Translations under genes and position numbers: made by a program | Part shown: positions 54,267 to 61,477 of the stretch, piece by piece | Numbering within the stretch: the first letter of the stretch is position 1 | Layout of the letters: each line of letters opens with the position of its first letter | The notes under the pieces: model-generated | The model's input: the letters and a program-made list of their open reading frames with translations, nothing else | What the model was told of the DNA's origin: nothing | The model's database searches: none | Origin: Archaeoglobales archaeon | Lineage (GTDB): Archaea; Halobacteriota; Archaeoglobi; Archaeoglobales; Archaeoglobaceae | Length of the DNA: 64,000 nt | NCBI GenBank assembly: GCA_030055525.1 | Contig: JASFYJ010000003.1 | Span: 124,001 to 188,000 of the forward strand | Reading direction: 5' to 3'

Positions 54267-55091
54267 CTAAAAGAAAAACAAGTCTTCATCTCCTTTATTC
54301 ACAAGCTTAAACCTATAATCATCCCTTATCGAAAGAATGAGCTCGGGAATCTTCTTCTTGTCATCAGGCAAATGGTAGGCTGAGATTGCCATCTTTGGTT
54401 TGAATTTCCTTATTGTTTCCTTTGCACCCTTGATTATTTCTCTTTCGTAGCCTTCAGTATCGATTTTTATGAAATCAACTTTTTCGATATTGTTTTCTTC
54501 AACGAATTTGTCTATTGTTGTTGTTTTTACTTTCACACTTTTTTCATACTTTTGCCATCTCAAAATCGTGTTATCTCTACTTTTTAGCAATGTAGAAACA
54601 GTTCCGAGCTCATTAGTCAAGAATAATTCAGCTTCTCCTTCAAAAGAAGATAAAGCCAAGCAAAAGGGCTCTATTTTTTCTTTATCCCAAATGTTTGCAT
54701 GTTCTTTGAGAATTTCAAAAACATATGGATTTGGCTCGAAAGCGTAGATTTTCTTTGCCCCCTTTTGCAAAGCGTAATAAGAAAAGAAGCCGAAATGTGC
54801 TCCGACATCGAAAACGATGTCTCCTTGAGCAACATGGCATTCTGGAATAGAATACATCCCACCCATTATAAATGTTGCCTCAAGTGAGTAAGCTACTGCT
54901 TTTGGGAGCTTAAATTTCTTGCCTTTCCACTTCAGAATTTCTCCTTCCTTTAATTCAGCTTTGTAAAAACTCGGATAATTGTGTGCTAAGTAAAGCTTCA
55001 AACTCGTTTTACCACTCAAAACTTCAAAGAACTCCTTTACATAGCGATAGAAAAGCTTAGGATACTCTTTCTTCGGAATTCCATCGAGCAT
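54267..55091 (-). CDS. FkbM family methyltransferase
   Basis: A 274-residue SAM-dependent methyltransferase. About 50 N-terminal residues (LDGIPKKEYPKLFYRYVKEF) are shared with the next methyltransferase gene. Then the FkbM core: GDIVFDVGAHFGFFSYYALQ (motif I), IYAFEPNPYVFEIL, VKTTTIDKFV and KVDFIKIDTEGYEREIIKGA. FkbM enzymes usually O-methylate sugars or polyketides, so a cell-surface glycan is the likely substrate. Its promoter and N-terminus are a copy of those at 56106-56304. Confidence 0.88.
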   Translation of the reverse strand: MLDGIPKKEYPKLFYRYVKEFFEVLSGKTSLKLYLAHNYPSFYKAELKEGEILKWKGKKFKLPKAVAYSLEATFIMGGMYSIPECHVAQGDIVFDVGAHFGFFSYYALQKGAKKIYAFEPNPYVFEILKEHANIWDKEKIEPFCLALSSFEGEAELFLTNELGTVSTLLKSRDNTILRWQKYEKSVKVKTTTIDKFVEENNIEKVDFIKIDTEGYEREIIKGAKETIRKFKPKMAISAYHLPDDKKKIPELILSIRDDYRFKLVNKGDEDLFFF

Positions 55092-55150
55092 AAAATCTTT
55101 TAAAGCATTGGCATATAAAATTTTTTCAAAATCTTAATCAGAAGAATTTT
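54952..55150 (-). repeat. duplicated promoter plus N-terminal coding block (copy 1)
   Basis: 199 bases correspond to 56106-56304. From 55018 to 55150 (133 bases) the two copies are identical; the first 65 bases have several substitutions. The block spans the 5' part of the gene, its start codon at 55091 and the upstream promoter (TTTTATATGCC on the minus strand). Confidence 0.92.
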
Positions 55151-55456
55151 TGCAGTTTTCCAAAAAACTCATGACATATTTTGATCGCATAGTTTTTTCG
55201 TATATTCATAGAGAAATGCTACTAGGAATTTTTCTGTTTAAAAAATTAGCGGTTTTTTGAGCTTATTCTTTCTATTGAGCGTCTAGTCACTTTTATTTTA
55301 CACTGGAAATTCAAAAAAAGCCTTAAAAATTTTTATAGGCTATTCTGGGGGTTTTGGACAAAAAAGGATGGACAAAAGAGCTTTAGATAGAAGTAGACTT
55401 TTCAATTGGAAAAATTCAGAGACTTTAAAGTTTTATGAAGCTGTCTTTGAAAAATA
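55151..55456. other. gap between the two methyltransferase genes
   Basis: About 305 bases, AT-rich, without a gene I can support. An open frame on the plus strand (55368-55589) runs 130 bases into the methyltransferase on the other strand, has no similarity I recognise, and is not annotated. Confidence 0.4.
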
Positions 55457-56245
55457 TCAAATTTTATTATTTTTGTATAAACAAATAGCAACAGCTCTAG
55501 CAGAAGGAGTTTTAAAATCATATTTTAGATTTAGGCAAGAATCAGCGCCGCATTGCTCCCATTCACAAATAGAAACTTTTTTCATATAAAAAATCTTGTC
55601 AAAAATTACAGGATTTTTATTCTCATTTTTTAATAGCTCGTCAACAACAGGATTATAACCAACGGGAAGTGTTATCACTAGCAAACCATTTTCAGCTAAT
55701 AGATCTTTTAAGTTAGATACAGCTCTAAATATTTTTCCTGGTTCTCGTGGTTTTTCATCCCAACCTACATGTTCTAAAGTAGAAATACTAAATATAAAAT
55801 CAAATTTATCATTCAAGGAGAAATCGACAACGTCCTCATTTATCACGTTTGGTGCTTTTTCATATTTGTCAACAATTACATGCTTGACATTAAAATAATG
55901 AGAAAAAACGTTTCCAATCTCTAATATTTTTAATTTTTTACTTAAATATTCTAAATATAGATTGTATACAATTGGTATCTCTACAGCTCTCTCATTTTTC
56001 CATGTAGTATTGTAGCTATGATAAAAATATTTATACTTCTTGCCTTCAAAAATAAATTTACTTGGGAGGGATGCCCCCTCCCACTTCAAAACTTCCCCCT
56101 CTCTAAATTCAGCTTTGTAAAAACTTGGATAATTATATGCCAAATAAAGCTTCAAACTCGTTTTCCCACTTAAAACTTCAAAGAACTCCTTTACATAGCG
56201 ATAGAAAAGCTTAGGATACTCTTTCTTCGGAATTCCATCGAGCAT
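55457..56245 (-). CDS. SAM-dependent methyltransferase sharing the FkbM gene's N-terminus
   Basis: A 262-residue protein. Residues 1-50 are nearly the same as in the FkbM protein at 54267. After about residue 57 it becomes a class I methyltransferase of a different kind: LKILEIGNVFSHYF, FDFIFSISTLEHVGWDE, and LLAENGLLVITLPVGYNPVV. The C-terminal part contains ECGAD-like and SICEWEQCGADSCLNL residues. Two distinct catalytic domains behind one shared leader implies that the leader is a docking or targeting module, possibly for a common glycan or enzyme complex. Confidence 0.75.
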   Translation of the reverse strand: MLDGIPKKEYPKLFYRYVKEFFEVLSGKTSLKLYLAYNYPSFYKAEFREGEVLKWEGASLPSKFIFEGKKYKYFYHSYNTTWKNERAVEIPIVYNLYLEYLSKKLKILEIGNVFSHYFNVKHVIVDKYEKAPNVINEDVVDFSLNDKFDFIFSISTLEHVGWDEKPREPGKIFRAVSNLKDLLAENGLLVITLPVGYNPVVDELLKNENKNPVIFDKIFYMKKVSICEWEQCGADSCLNLKYDFKTPSARAVAICLYKNNKI

Positions 56246-56304
56246 AAAATCTTTTAAAGCATTGGCATATAAAATTTTTTCAAAATCTTAATCAGAAGAA
56301 TTTT
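56106..56304 (-). repeat. duplicated promoter plus N-terminal coding block (copy 2)
   Basis: Counterpart of 54952-55150 with an offset of 1154 bases. Direct orientation, so recombination between copies would delete or duplicate one methyltransferase gene. Confidence 0.92.
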
Positions 56305-56317
56305 ACACAAGCTCAAT

Positions 56318-56722
56318 TTAGTCAGCGCCATGTATTCTCTTCTTGACAAATTCAACGATTTCTTCTGCCATTTTAACCGCTTCTATTGCATAATCTCTCG
56401 AGTAGATTCTTGCGGGAATGCTATCTGGAATGCTGTTGGAATATCTCGTAGGAACATAATAGCTGTCTAATATCGCCCATTTTTTCGATTTATCAGCAAA
56501 AGATTCGTCGTATTTTGAGCATGCATGGCATAGCCTCTATCGAGTGTCCAACTACTATATCTTCTCCGTTGTGATACAGAAAAGCCTTAAGTGCCTTATC
56601 TCCGATTTGCTGAGCTAAAAAGGAATGTGATATCCTACTCTTTCCGCTAAATCTTTCACCCACTTCAGGTCTTCGATAGCCTGTTCAAGCCATCTTCTAC
56701 CTTCTTTGAGAGAATCTCTCAT
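56318..56722 (-). pseudogene. HEPN domain protein with two frameshifts (module E)
   Basis: Minus-strand pieces in three frames make one HEPN protein: [20 protein letters not shown], then after a shift [20 protein letters not shown], then after a second shift AILDSYYVPTRYSNSIPDSI and IEAVKMAEEIVEFVKKRI. Its start overlaps the MNT gene upstream by 26 bases. This belongs to a different HEPN subgroup from modules B-D. Confidence 0.82.
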
Positions 56723-57047
56723 AAAGAACTACCTCGTTTTCCAATGCTTTCTTCAGAAAACTGCTATTATTCATTTTCTCAAATTCCTCTGGCGTGTAGC
56801 AAATTATGTCTGCATCAACGGGTAATGATAGCAAAGAGTATATTTCCCTAACCCTTTCTAAGAAATTCTTTTCTGTTCTCATTACGATCAAAACGTCAAG
56901 ATCTGTGAACAAATCCGCTCTACTTGGATAAGAGCCAATCAAGCTGATTCTCTCTACTTTATCCCTCAGTTTTTCTACAATCACTTCAACTGACTTCTGC
57001 AGCAATTCAACATATCTCCGCCTTTCCTCATCGATTTTCTCTTGCAT
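56697..57047 (-). CDS. MNT-type nucleotidyltransferase (module E)
   Basis: A 116-residue protein with LIGSYPSRADLFTDLDVLIV (GS and D-x-D motifs) and IICYTPEEFEKM. Here the MNT comes first and the HEPN second. The HEPN partner is broken, the MNT frame is intact. Confidence 0.85.
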   Translation of the reverse strand: MQEKIDEERRRYVELLQKSVEVIVEKLRDKVERISLIGSYPSRADLFTDLDVLIVMRTEKNFLERVREIYSLLSLPVDADIICYTPEEFEKMNNSSFLKKALENEVVLYERFSQRR

Positions 57048-57367
57048 CCTAATTTTTCATTTTAGCAGAGCTAATAAAGCTTGGTTATCTTTTTACTTCA
57101 GTCTGGTTTTCCGCAAATATTCCCCATGTGATCCTTCTCCTTTTCTCTTCTGGTAGCTTTTTTCACGGAAGCATGTGCTTCATAAGTTATAGAAGCTATC
57201 ACCGCCTCAGAACCTTGAATTGGGATCTAAGCCAGCCATGAGTTTCTTTTCAAGACTTCAGCCATTTTAAGTTTAAAAATCAAATTTATGGTAAGAATTC
57301 TTAGCTCTTGTCATGCGGGTATGAAAAGCAACGATAAGCTTAAAAATTTCCTTGCGGATTCGTTTTA
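57048..57367. other. 320-base gap with a possible gene remnant
   Basis: Mostly without signal, apart from the minus-strand remnant at 57098-57265 and an AT-rich GCTTAAAAATTTCC stretch before the MNT start at 57368, which may be its promoter. Confidence 0.4.
57098..57265 (-). pseudogene. short degenerate ORF of unknown origin
   Basis: From an ATG at 57265 the frame reads MAEVLKRNSWLA, a TAG, then IPIQGSEAVIASITYEAHAS and a lysine/arginine-rich tail (KKATRREKEKDH) to a TGA. The composition is protein-like but no family was recognised. It could be a small gene with one nonsense mutation or chance. Confidence 0.25.
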
Positions 57368-57853
57368 ATGGATGAGCCATATAAAAGCATACTCGAAAAA
57401 CTCCTTGAAGCTTTAAAGGAGAAATACAACGATAGACTAATTTCTGTTGTTTTATTCGGCTCAGTAGCAAGAGGAGAAGCGAGGAGAGATAGCGACATTG
57501 ATCTTCTTCTCGTGATCGAAGGATTGCCGAAGAGCAGATTAAAGAGACAGGAAGAGTTTTTGGAGGTTGAAAGCAATTTGGTCGAAATGATAGAAGCGTT
57601 AGAAGACTACACGATTGAAATCTCTCCAATTATGAAGACGCCTGAAGAAGTAGCAAAATACCCGCCAATACTGCTTGATATGGTTGAGGATGCGATAATA
57701 CTGCACGATAGAAACGATTTCTTTAAAAATCTGATCGAAGATCTGCGAAAAAAGCTCGAAAAGCTCGGAGCGAAAAGAGTAAGAATGGGAAAAAGATGGT
57801 TCTGGATCCTAAAGCCTGATTACAAGTTTGGAGAGGTGATAAAGATTGAATAA
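57368..57853 (+). CDS. MNT-type nucleotidyltransferase (module F)
   Basis: A 161-residue protein, longer than the other MNTs, with VVLFGSVARGEARRDSDIDL (GS and D-x-D) and a C-terminal extension of about 50 residues (ILHDRNDFFKNLIEDLRKKL). The last codons overlap the HEPN start by 8 bases. MNT-first order, as in module E. Confidence 0.88.
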   Translation: MDEPYKSILEKLLEALKEKYNDRLISVVLFGSVARGEARRDSDIDLLLVIEGLPKSRLKRQEEFLEVESNLVEMIEALEDYTIEISPIMKTPEEVAKYPPILLDMVEDAIILHDRNDFFKNLIEDLRKKLEKLGAKRVRMGKRWFWILKPDYKFGEVIKIE

Positions 57854-58270
57854 CATCTCTATGGCAAGATCCTATCTTCGCCAAGCTGAGGAAAGATTAA
57901 AGCATGCTAAAGAAGCTTTTGAAGATGGAAACTATCCCTACACGATAAGAGAGTGTCAGGAAGCTGTAGAGCTCTCGCTTAAAGCTGCTTTGAGAATTGT
58001 CGGAATAGAACCACCAAAAATTCACGATGTCGGGCCATTGCTGAGAAAGAATTCGCATCTTTTCCCAGATTGGTTCAAACAGAATATAAATAGAATGGCT
58101 ACAATTTCGAGAACGCTGAGAAGGGAAAGAGAAGTAGCATGTATGGTGACGAAGAACTCTTATTGACTCCTGAGGAAATTTAATGCGAAGATGATGCAAA
58201 AAATGCCCTGCTCGATTGTGAATTTGTGCTTCAGAACTGCAAAAAGCTTCTGGATTCTGTTTTGAGATGA
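57846..58270 (+). pseudogene. HEPN domain protein with frameshift and stop (module F)
   Basis: The HEPN frame reads ARSYLRQAEERLKHAKEAFE, YPYTIRECQEAVELSLKAAL and IEPPKIHDVGPLL, up to REREVA near 58138. A one-base loss then shifts the frame; the lost part continues as MYGDEELLLTPEEI, meets an in-frame TAA, and goes on with CEDDAKNALLDCEFVLQNCK to a TGA at 58268. Two lesions in the last third remove the conserved Y-G-D-E region. Confidence 0.83.
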
Positions 58271-58318
58271 TTCAAATTGGCAGAAAAACATATTAATGCA
58301 CAGGCGAAATGTCTTCAA

Positions 58319-58711
58319 ATGAGAGGAGAAGCTAAAAGATGGTTCAGTGAAGCCCTCTGGGATTTAGAGACTGCGAAAATATTGCAGGAGAAGGGTAGAT
58401 ATAACTCTTCTGTTTTCTACGCACATCAAAGCGCTGAAAAGGCGGTGAAGGCTTTACTTTACTCTCTAAACGAAGTTCCTTGGGGACATAGTGTAAGAGA
58501 GCTCCTTGAAAGGTTTTTTGAGAGAATTGGAGAAAGGGAGGAAAAGATGTTAAGCTTCGCAAGAGAGCTCGATAGACATTATATAACATCGAGATACCCT
58601 GATTCCCTGCCTTCAGGAACTCCACATGAAGCTTATGATGAAGAAACCGCAAGAAGAGCTGTTGAAATTGCAGAAAGTGTTGTTGAGTATGCAAGAAAGT
58701 TCATCAGATGA
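58319..58711 (+). CDS. HEPN domain protein (module G)
   Basis: A 130-residue HEPN protein from ATG 58319: EAKRWFSEALWDLETAKILQ, NSSVFYAHQSAEKAVKALLY, PWGHSVRELLERF and RHYITSRYPDSLPSGTPHEA. This is the classic HEPN pattern with the R-Y-P-D segment, intact. The open frame extends upstream to TTG 58277, but similarity begins at the ATG. It overlaps its MNT partner by 23 bases. Confidence 0.88.
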   Translation: MRGEAKRWFSEALWDLETAKILQEKGRYNSSVFYAHQSAEKAVKALLYSLNEVPWGHSVRELLERFFERIGEREEKMLSFARELDRHYITSRYPDSLPSGTPHEAYDEETARRAVEIAESVVEYARKFIR

Positions 58712-59108
58712 AATTCTTAGGGAAGCTGTGAATAAGCTCAAGAAAAGCTATAAAGTCCATGCTATAATTCTATTTGGTTCGAGAGCCAGAAAAGACCACA
58801 AGCCATGGAGCGATTACGATTTATTGATCATTGCAGATTTCAAAGAAAAATTTTTGGAAAGAATTGGCAAACTTCTCGAGCTTCTCCCTTCAAAGGTCGA
58901 ACCGCATCCTTACACGCTAAGTGAGGCGATTGAAATGCTAAAAAGGGGGAATATAACGCTCGTTGACGCGTTAGAAGAAGGAGTTTTGCTTTACAGCGAC
59001 GAAGAATTCGAGATCTTAAGGCAAATTTATAAAGAAATGGTAGAAAAAGGACTTAGAAGGAGCAAAGTTTCAATAATCCTGCCAGAATTCAAGGAAACAG
59101 ATTCTTAA
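58689..59108 (+). CDS. MNT-type nucleotidyltransferase (module G)
   Basis: A 139-residue protein from ATG 58689 with AIILFGSRARKDHKPWSDYD (GS and D-x-D) and VDALEEGVLLYSDEEF. The upstream in-frame ATG at 58626 lies in HEPN coding sequence and adds no similarity. One of the four modules where both partners are intact. Confidence 0.88.
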   Translation: MQESSSDEILREAVNKLKKSYKVHAIILFGSRARKDHKPWSDYDLLIIADFKEKFLERIGKLLELLPSKVEPHPYTLSEAIEMLKRGNITLVDALEEGVLLYSDEEFEILRQIYKEMVEKGLRRSKVSIILPEFKETDS

Positions 59109-59178
59109 AAGATCTAAGTTAAGATAGCTCAATTTATACCCAGAAAGATTTTTAACTTTGGAGAGAAAAGAAATTTCA

Positions 59179-59355
59179 ATGAGTTTTGAAGCAGCAGAAA
59201 TACTGAAGCGAAGAGCGGAATCTTTTTTAAAGAATGCAGAGGATCTGCTGAAGGATTTTGGGAAAGTTCTTGAAAAAGAGAAAGAAGTTATGGAGTTTAT
59301 TGAAGCAAACATAAGCCATTTAGGAGCCGTTGAAGCTGAAGAAATTTCTTGACGA
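59179..59355 (+). pseudogene. HEPN remnant with internal deletion and stop (module H)
   Basis: The N-terminal SFEAAEILKRRAESFLKNAE is a HEPN start, but the central helices are missing. The frame jumps to a C-terminal-like EVMEFIEANISHLGAVEAEE, then I-S followed by TGA-CGA, which matches the I-S-S-R of intact partners with TCA changed to TGA. An internal deletion plus one nonsense change. It directly precedes its MNT. Confidence 0.7.
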
Positions 59356-59358
59356 GCT

Positions 59359-59700
59359 ATGTTCGAAACGAGCTTAGATCTGAAAAAGGCAAAAGAATAC
59401 TTCGAAAACTTCATTTACTATGCAGAGAAAATTAAAAAAGCCGCTATCGAAGTGCTGGGAAATGCAGAAATCTTTGTTTTCGGTTCTGTTGTTAAAGGCA
59501 AAGCTACAATGGCAAGCGACATAGATCTACTGATTGTTTCGAATCTATGTCCAAGGTTGATTACAGAAAGGGCAAAAAAGATTGTCGAAATTCTCAAAAA
59601 GGCGGAAATAGATTTTTTCGCTCCTTTTGAAATCCATCTGATAAACGAGAGAGAGTTCGAGTGGTATAGAAAATTCATAAAGAAGCTTTTAAAAGTTTGA
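59359..59700 (+). CDS. MNT-type nucleotidyltransferase (module H)
   Basis: A 113-residue protein with IFVFGSVVKGKATMASDIDL (GS and D-x-D) and FFAPFEIHLINEREFEWYRK, the latter akin to modules B-D. Intact, although its HEPN partner is a remnant. Confidence 0.88.
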   Translation: MFETSLDLKKAKEYFENFIYYAEKIKKAAIEVLGNAEIFVFGSVVKGKATMASDIDLLIVSNLCPRLITERAKKIVEILKKAEIDFFAPFEIHLINEREFEWYRKFIKKLLKV

Positions 59701-59747
59701 ACTCGAAGCGCAACGCAAATTTTAAAAACAAGATTCATATTAAATCC

Positions 59748-60977
59748 ATGAACTTTGAAAATCGGAGGGTTTTAATTACCGGTATAAGCGGTTTCGTTGG
59801 TTCTTATCTTGCAAGATACTTGCTAAATCAAGGAGCGGAAGTCTATGGCATTTTAAGAAGAAGAGCAGACTGGTCTATTCCTCAGAATCTTGTTGAAAGA
59901 GGAATATATGGGGATTTGAAGCTAATAGATGGAGATTTGCTTGACATCTCCTCAATTGCTCGAGCTTTAGACGTATCACAGCCAGAAATCGTTTTTCACC
60001 TTGGCGCACAATCCTTTGTTCCTCAATCTTTCGTGAACCCTGTTGAGACGATGCAAACAAACTGCATCGGGACTCTGAATTTGCTTGAAGCAATAAGAAT
60101 CAAAAACATAGACCCAGTTGTTGTTTTTGCGGGTTCAAGCGAGGAATACGGGCTTGTCATCAGTTCTGAAAAGCAATATCAAAGAATAAAGTCTCAGGGC
60201 AAAACCATTCATCCTGAGCCCGAAAGAATTCCGGAGTTGCCAATAAAAGAGACGAATCCATTGAGACCGATGTCGCCATATGCGGTGAGCAAGGTATACG
60301 GAGATTTTCTTTTCAGGAATTACTATCACTCCTATGGCTTGAAGACAATAGTTTCGAGGGCTTTCAACCACGAAGGAGCGGGAAGGGGAAAGATGTTTGT
60401 CACCGCCAACATAGCATTGCAAGTTATGAAGCTTCGATTTGGAGAAGTTGACAGAATAAGCATTGGAAACGTTAACGCATTTAGAGACTGGAGCCACGTA
60501 GAAGACATTGTCAAGGGCTATTGTTTGCTTGCCCTCAAAGGAAAATATGGGGAAGTTTACAATCAAGGCTCTATGAGAACTAATTCTGTGCTTAGCTACA
60601 TACTTCTTGTCTTAGAGATGGCTGGCTATACGATTGAGAGAATTGAAACCTTCAAAGGTGAAAAAAAGGTCGAGAAGCCAACTGAGATAAGCGATTCGGA
60701 GTTCTTTGGTGTGAAGTTCGAAAAAACTGTGATTGATGAGATGATGCTTAAGGATGAAATCTACTTCGAGCTCGAAGACAAGGGAATCTTTGCCTTCACA
60801 GATAAGGGGAAAGTTGCCATAGAATTCGATGCAACTCGCTTCAGACCAGCTGAAGTTCCAATTTTGCTTTCAGATACCAGAAAGGTTCAAGATTTGGGAT
60901 TCAGGGCTGAACACAGCATTAAAGACATTATAAGAGACCAGCTGAACTACTATCTCGATGCAAGAAGAAGGAATTAA
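59748..60977 (+). CDS. NAD(P)-dependent sugar-nucleotide epimerase/dehydratase (SDR, GDP-mannose 4,6-dehydratase-like)
   Basis: A 409-residue extended SDR enzyme. It has RVLITGISGFVGSYLARYLL for the cofactor (G-x-x-G-x-x-G), FHLGAQSFVPQSFVNP, FAGSSEEYG with the catalytic Ser region, SPYAVSKVYGDF (Y-x3-K), SRAFNHEGAGRG and AFRDWSHVEDIVKGY. Before the terminal RFRPAEVPILLSDTRKVQDL, about 60 residues are inserted (FGVKFEKTVIDEMMLKDEIY onward) that normal GMDs lack. The product is probably an activated deoxy-sugar for the island's glycosyltransferases. ATG 59748 is used; 17 earlier in-frame codons show no similarity. Confidence 0.86.
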   Translation: MNFENRRVLITGISGFVGSYLARYLLNQGAEVYGILRRRADWSIPQNLVERGIYGDLKLIDGDLLDISSIARALDVSQPEIVFHLGAQSFVPQSFVNPVETMQTNCIGTLNLLEAIRIKNIDPVVVFAGSSEEYGLVISSEKQYQRIKSQGKTIHPEPERIPELPIKETNPLRPMSPYAVSKVYGDFLFRNYYHSYGLKTIVSRAFNHEGAGRGKMFVTANIALQVMKLRFGEVDRISIGNVNAFRDWSHVEDIVKGYCLLALKGKYGEVYNQGSMRTNSVLSYILLVLEMAGYTIERIETFKGEKKVEKPTEISDSEFFGVKFEKTVIDEMMLKDEIYFELEDKGIFAFTDKGKVAIEFDATRFRPAEVPILLSDTRKVQDLGFRAEHSIKDIIRDQLNYYLDARRRN

Positions 60978-61289
60978 CTCAGAGCAGAATTCCCCCTCTA
61001 AAGCTTTTTTAACCGTCCCTATCTCATTCTTTTTCTTTTCGAACTCCTCCTCTGTGTAACAAAATACGTCAAGATGTTCTTTTTTGTCCCAAAACTCGTA
61101 GATAAAGCGAATTCTATCGAGAAAATGCATTCCCTTAAACTTTTCGCTTATCAGAATTAAATCGAAATCCGAAGTTTTTAAATAATCTCCTCCCACTCTG
61201 CTGCCGAAAAATATCGCTTTCAATTCCCCTATTTCTTTTCTTAGCTTTTCAACAAACGCCTTTATCTCTGCAATTCCCTCCTCACCCAT
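60870..61289 (-). CDS. MNT-type nucleotidyltransferase with altered C-terminus (module I)
   Basis: A 139-residue ORF. Residues 1-100 are a regular MNT: AIFFGSRVGGDYLKTSDFDL (GS and D-x-D), VFCYTEEEFEKK and TVKKALEGE. The last about 39 residues are unlike other MNTs and are read opposite the 3' end of the epimerase gene, overlapping it by 108 bases. The original 3' end was probably lost by recombination near 60985, with translation now running into foreign sequence. Confidence 0.75.
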   Translation of the reverse strand: MGEEGIAEIKAFVEKLRKEIGELKAIFFGSRVGGDYLKTSDFDLILISEKFKGMHFLDRIRFIYEFWDKKEHLDVFCYTEEEFEKKKNEIGTVKKALEGEFCSELIPSSCIEIVVQLVSYNVFNAVFSPESQILNLSGI

Positions 61290-61476
61290 TCTACCACCTT
61301 CTTAGCATTTTCAAGCTTTCTCTTGGCGGTACTATCATCGTATATCTCATAAGGGACTTCTTCAGCAACGTCAGGACATCTTGAGATTACAAAATCTGGC
61401 GTTAAATCTCGCAGTATTCCCAAGAACTCTTCTGTTTTAGCCATTTACTCGCTTCTTCTATCACAAACTTAGTAGT
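61262..61476 (-). pseudogene. HEPN C-terminal fragment with frameshift (module I)
   Basis: From the end of the neighbouring GT4 gene the minus strand reads TTKFVIEEASKWLK, then shifts frame to TEEFLGILRDLTPDFVISRC and PDVAEEVPYEIYDD, ending WVRRELQR over the MNT start. The first half of the HEPN is absent. A 60-codon ORF from ATG 61444 covers the second part. Confidence 0.7.
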
Positions 61477-61477
61477 C

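Noticed and set aside
55368-55589. Plus-strand ORF of 73 codons
   Set aside because: Overlaps the methyltransferase gene antisense for more than half its length and resembles no family.
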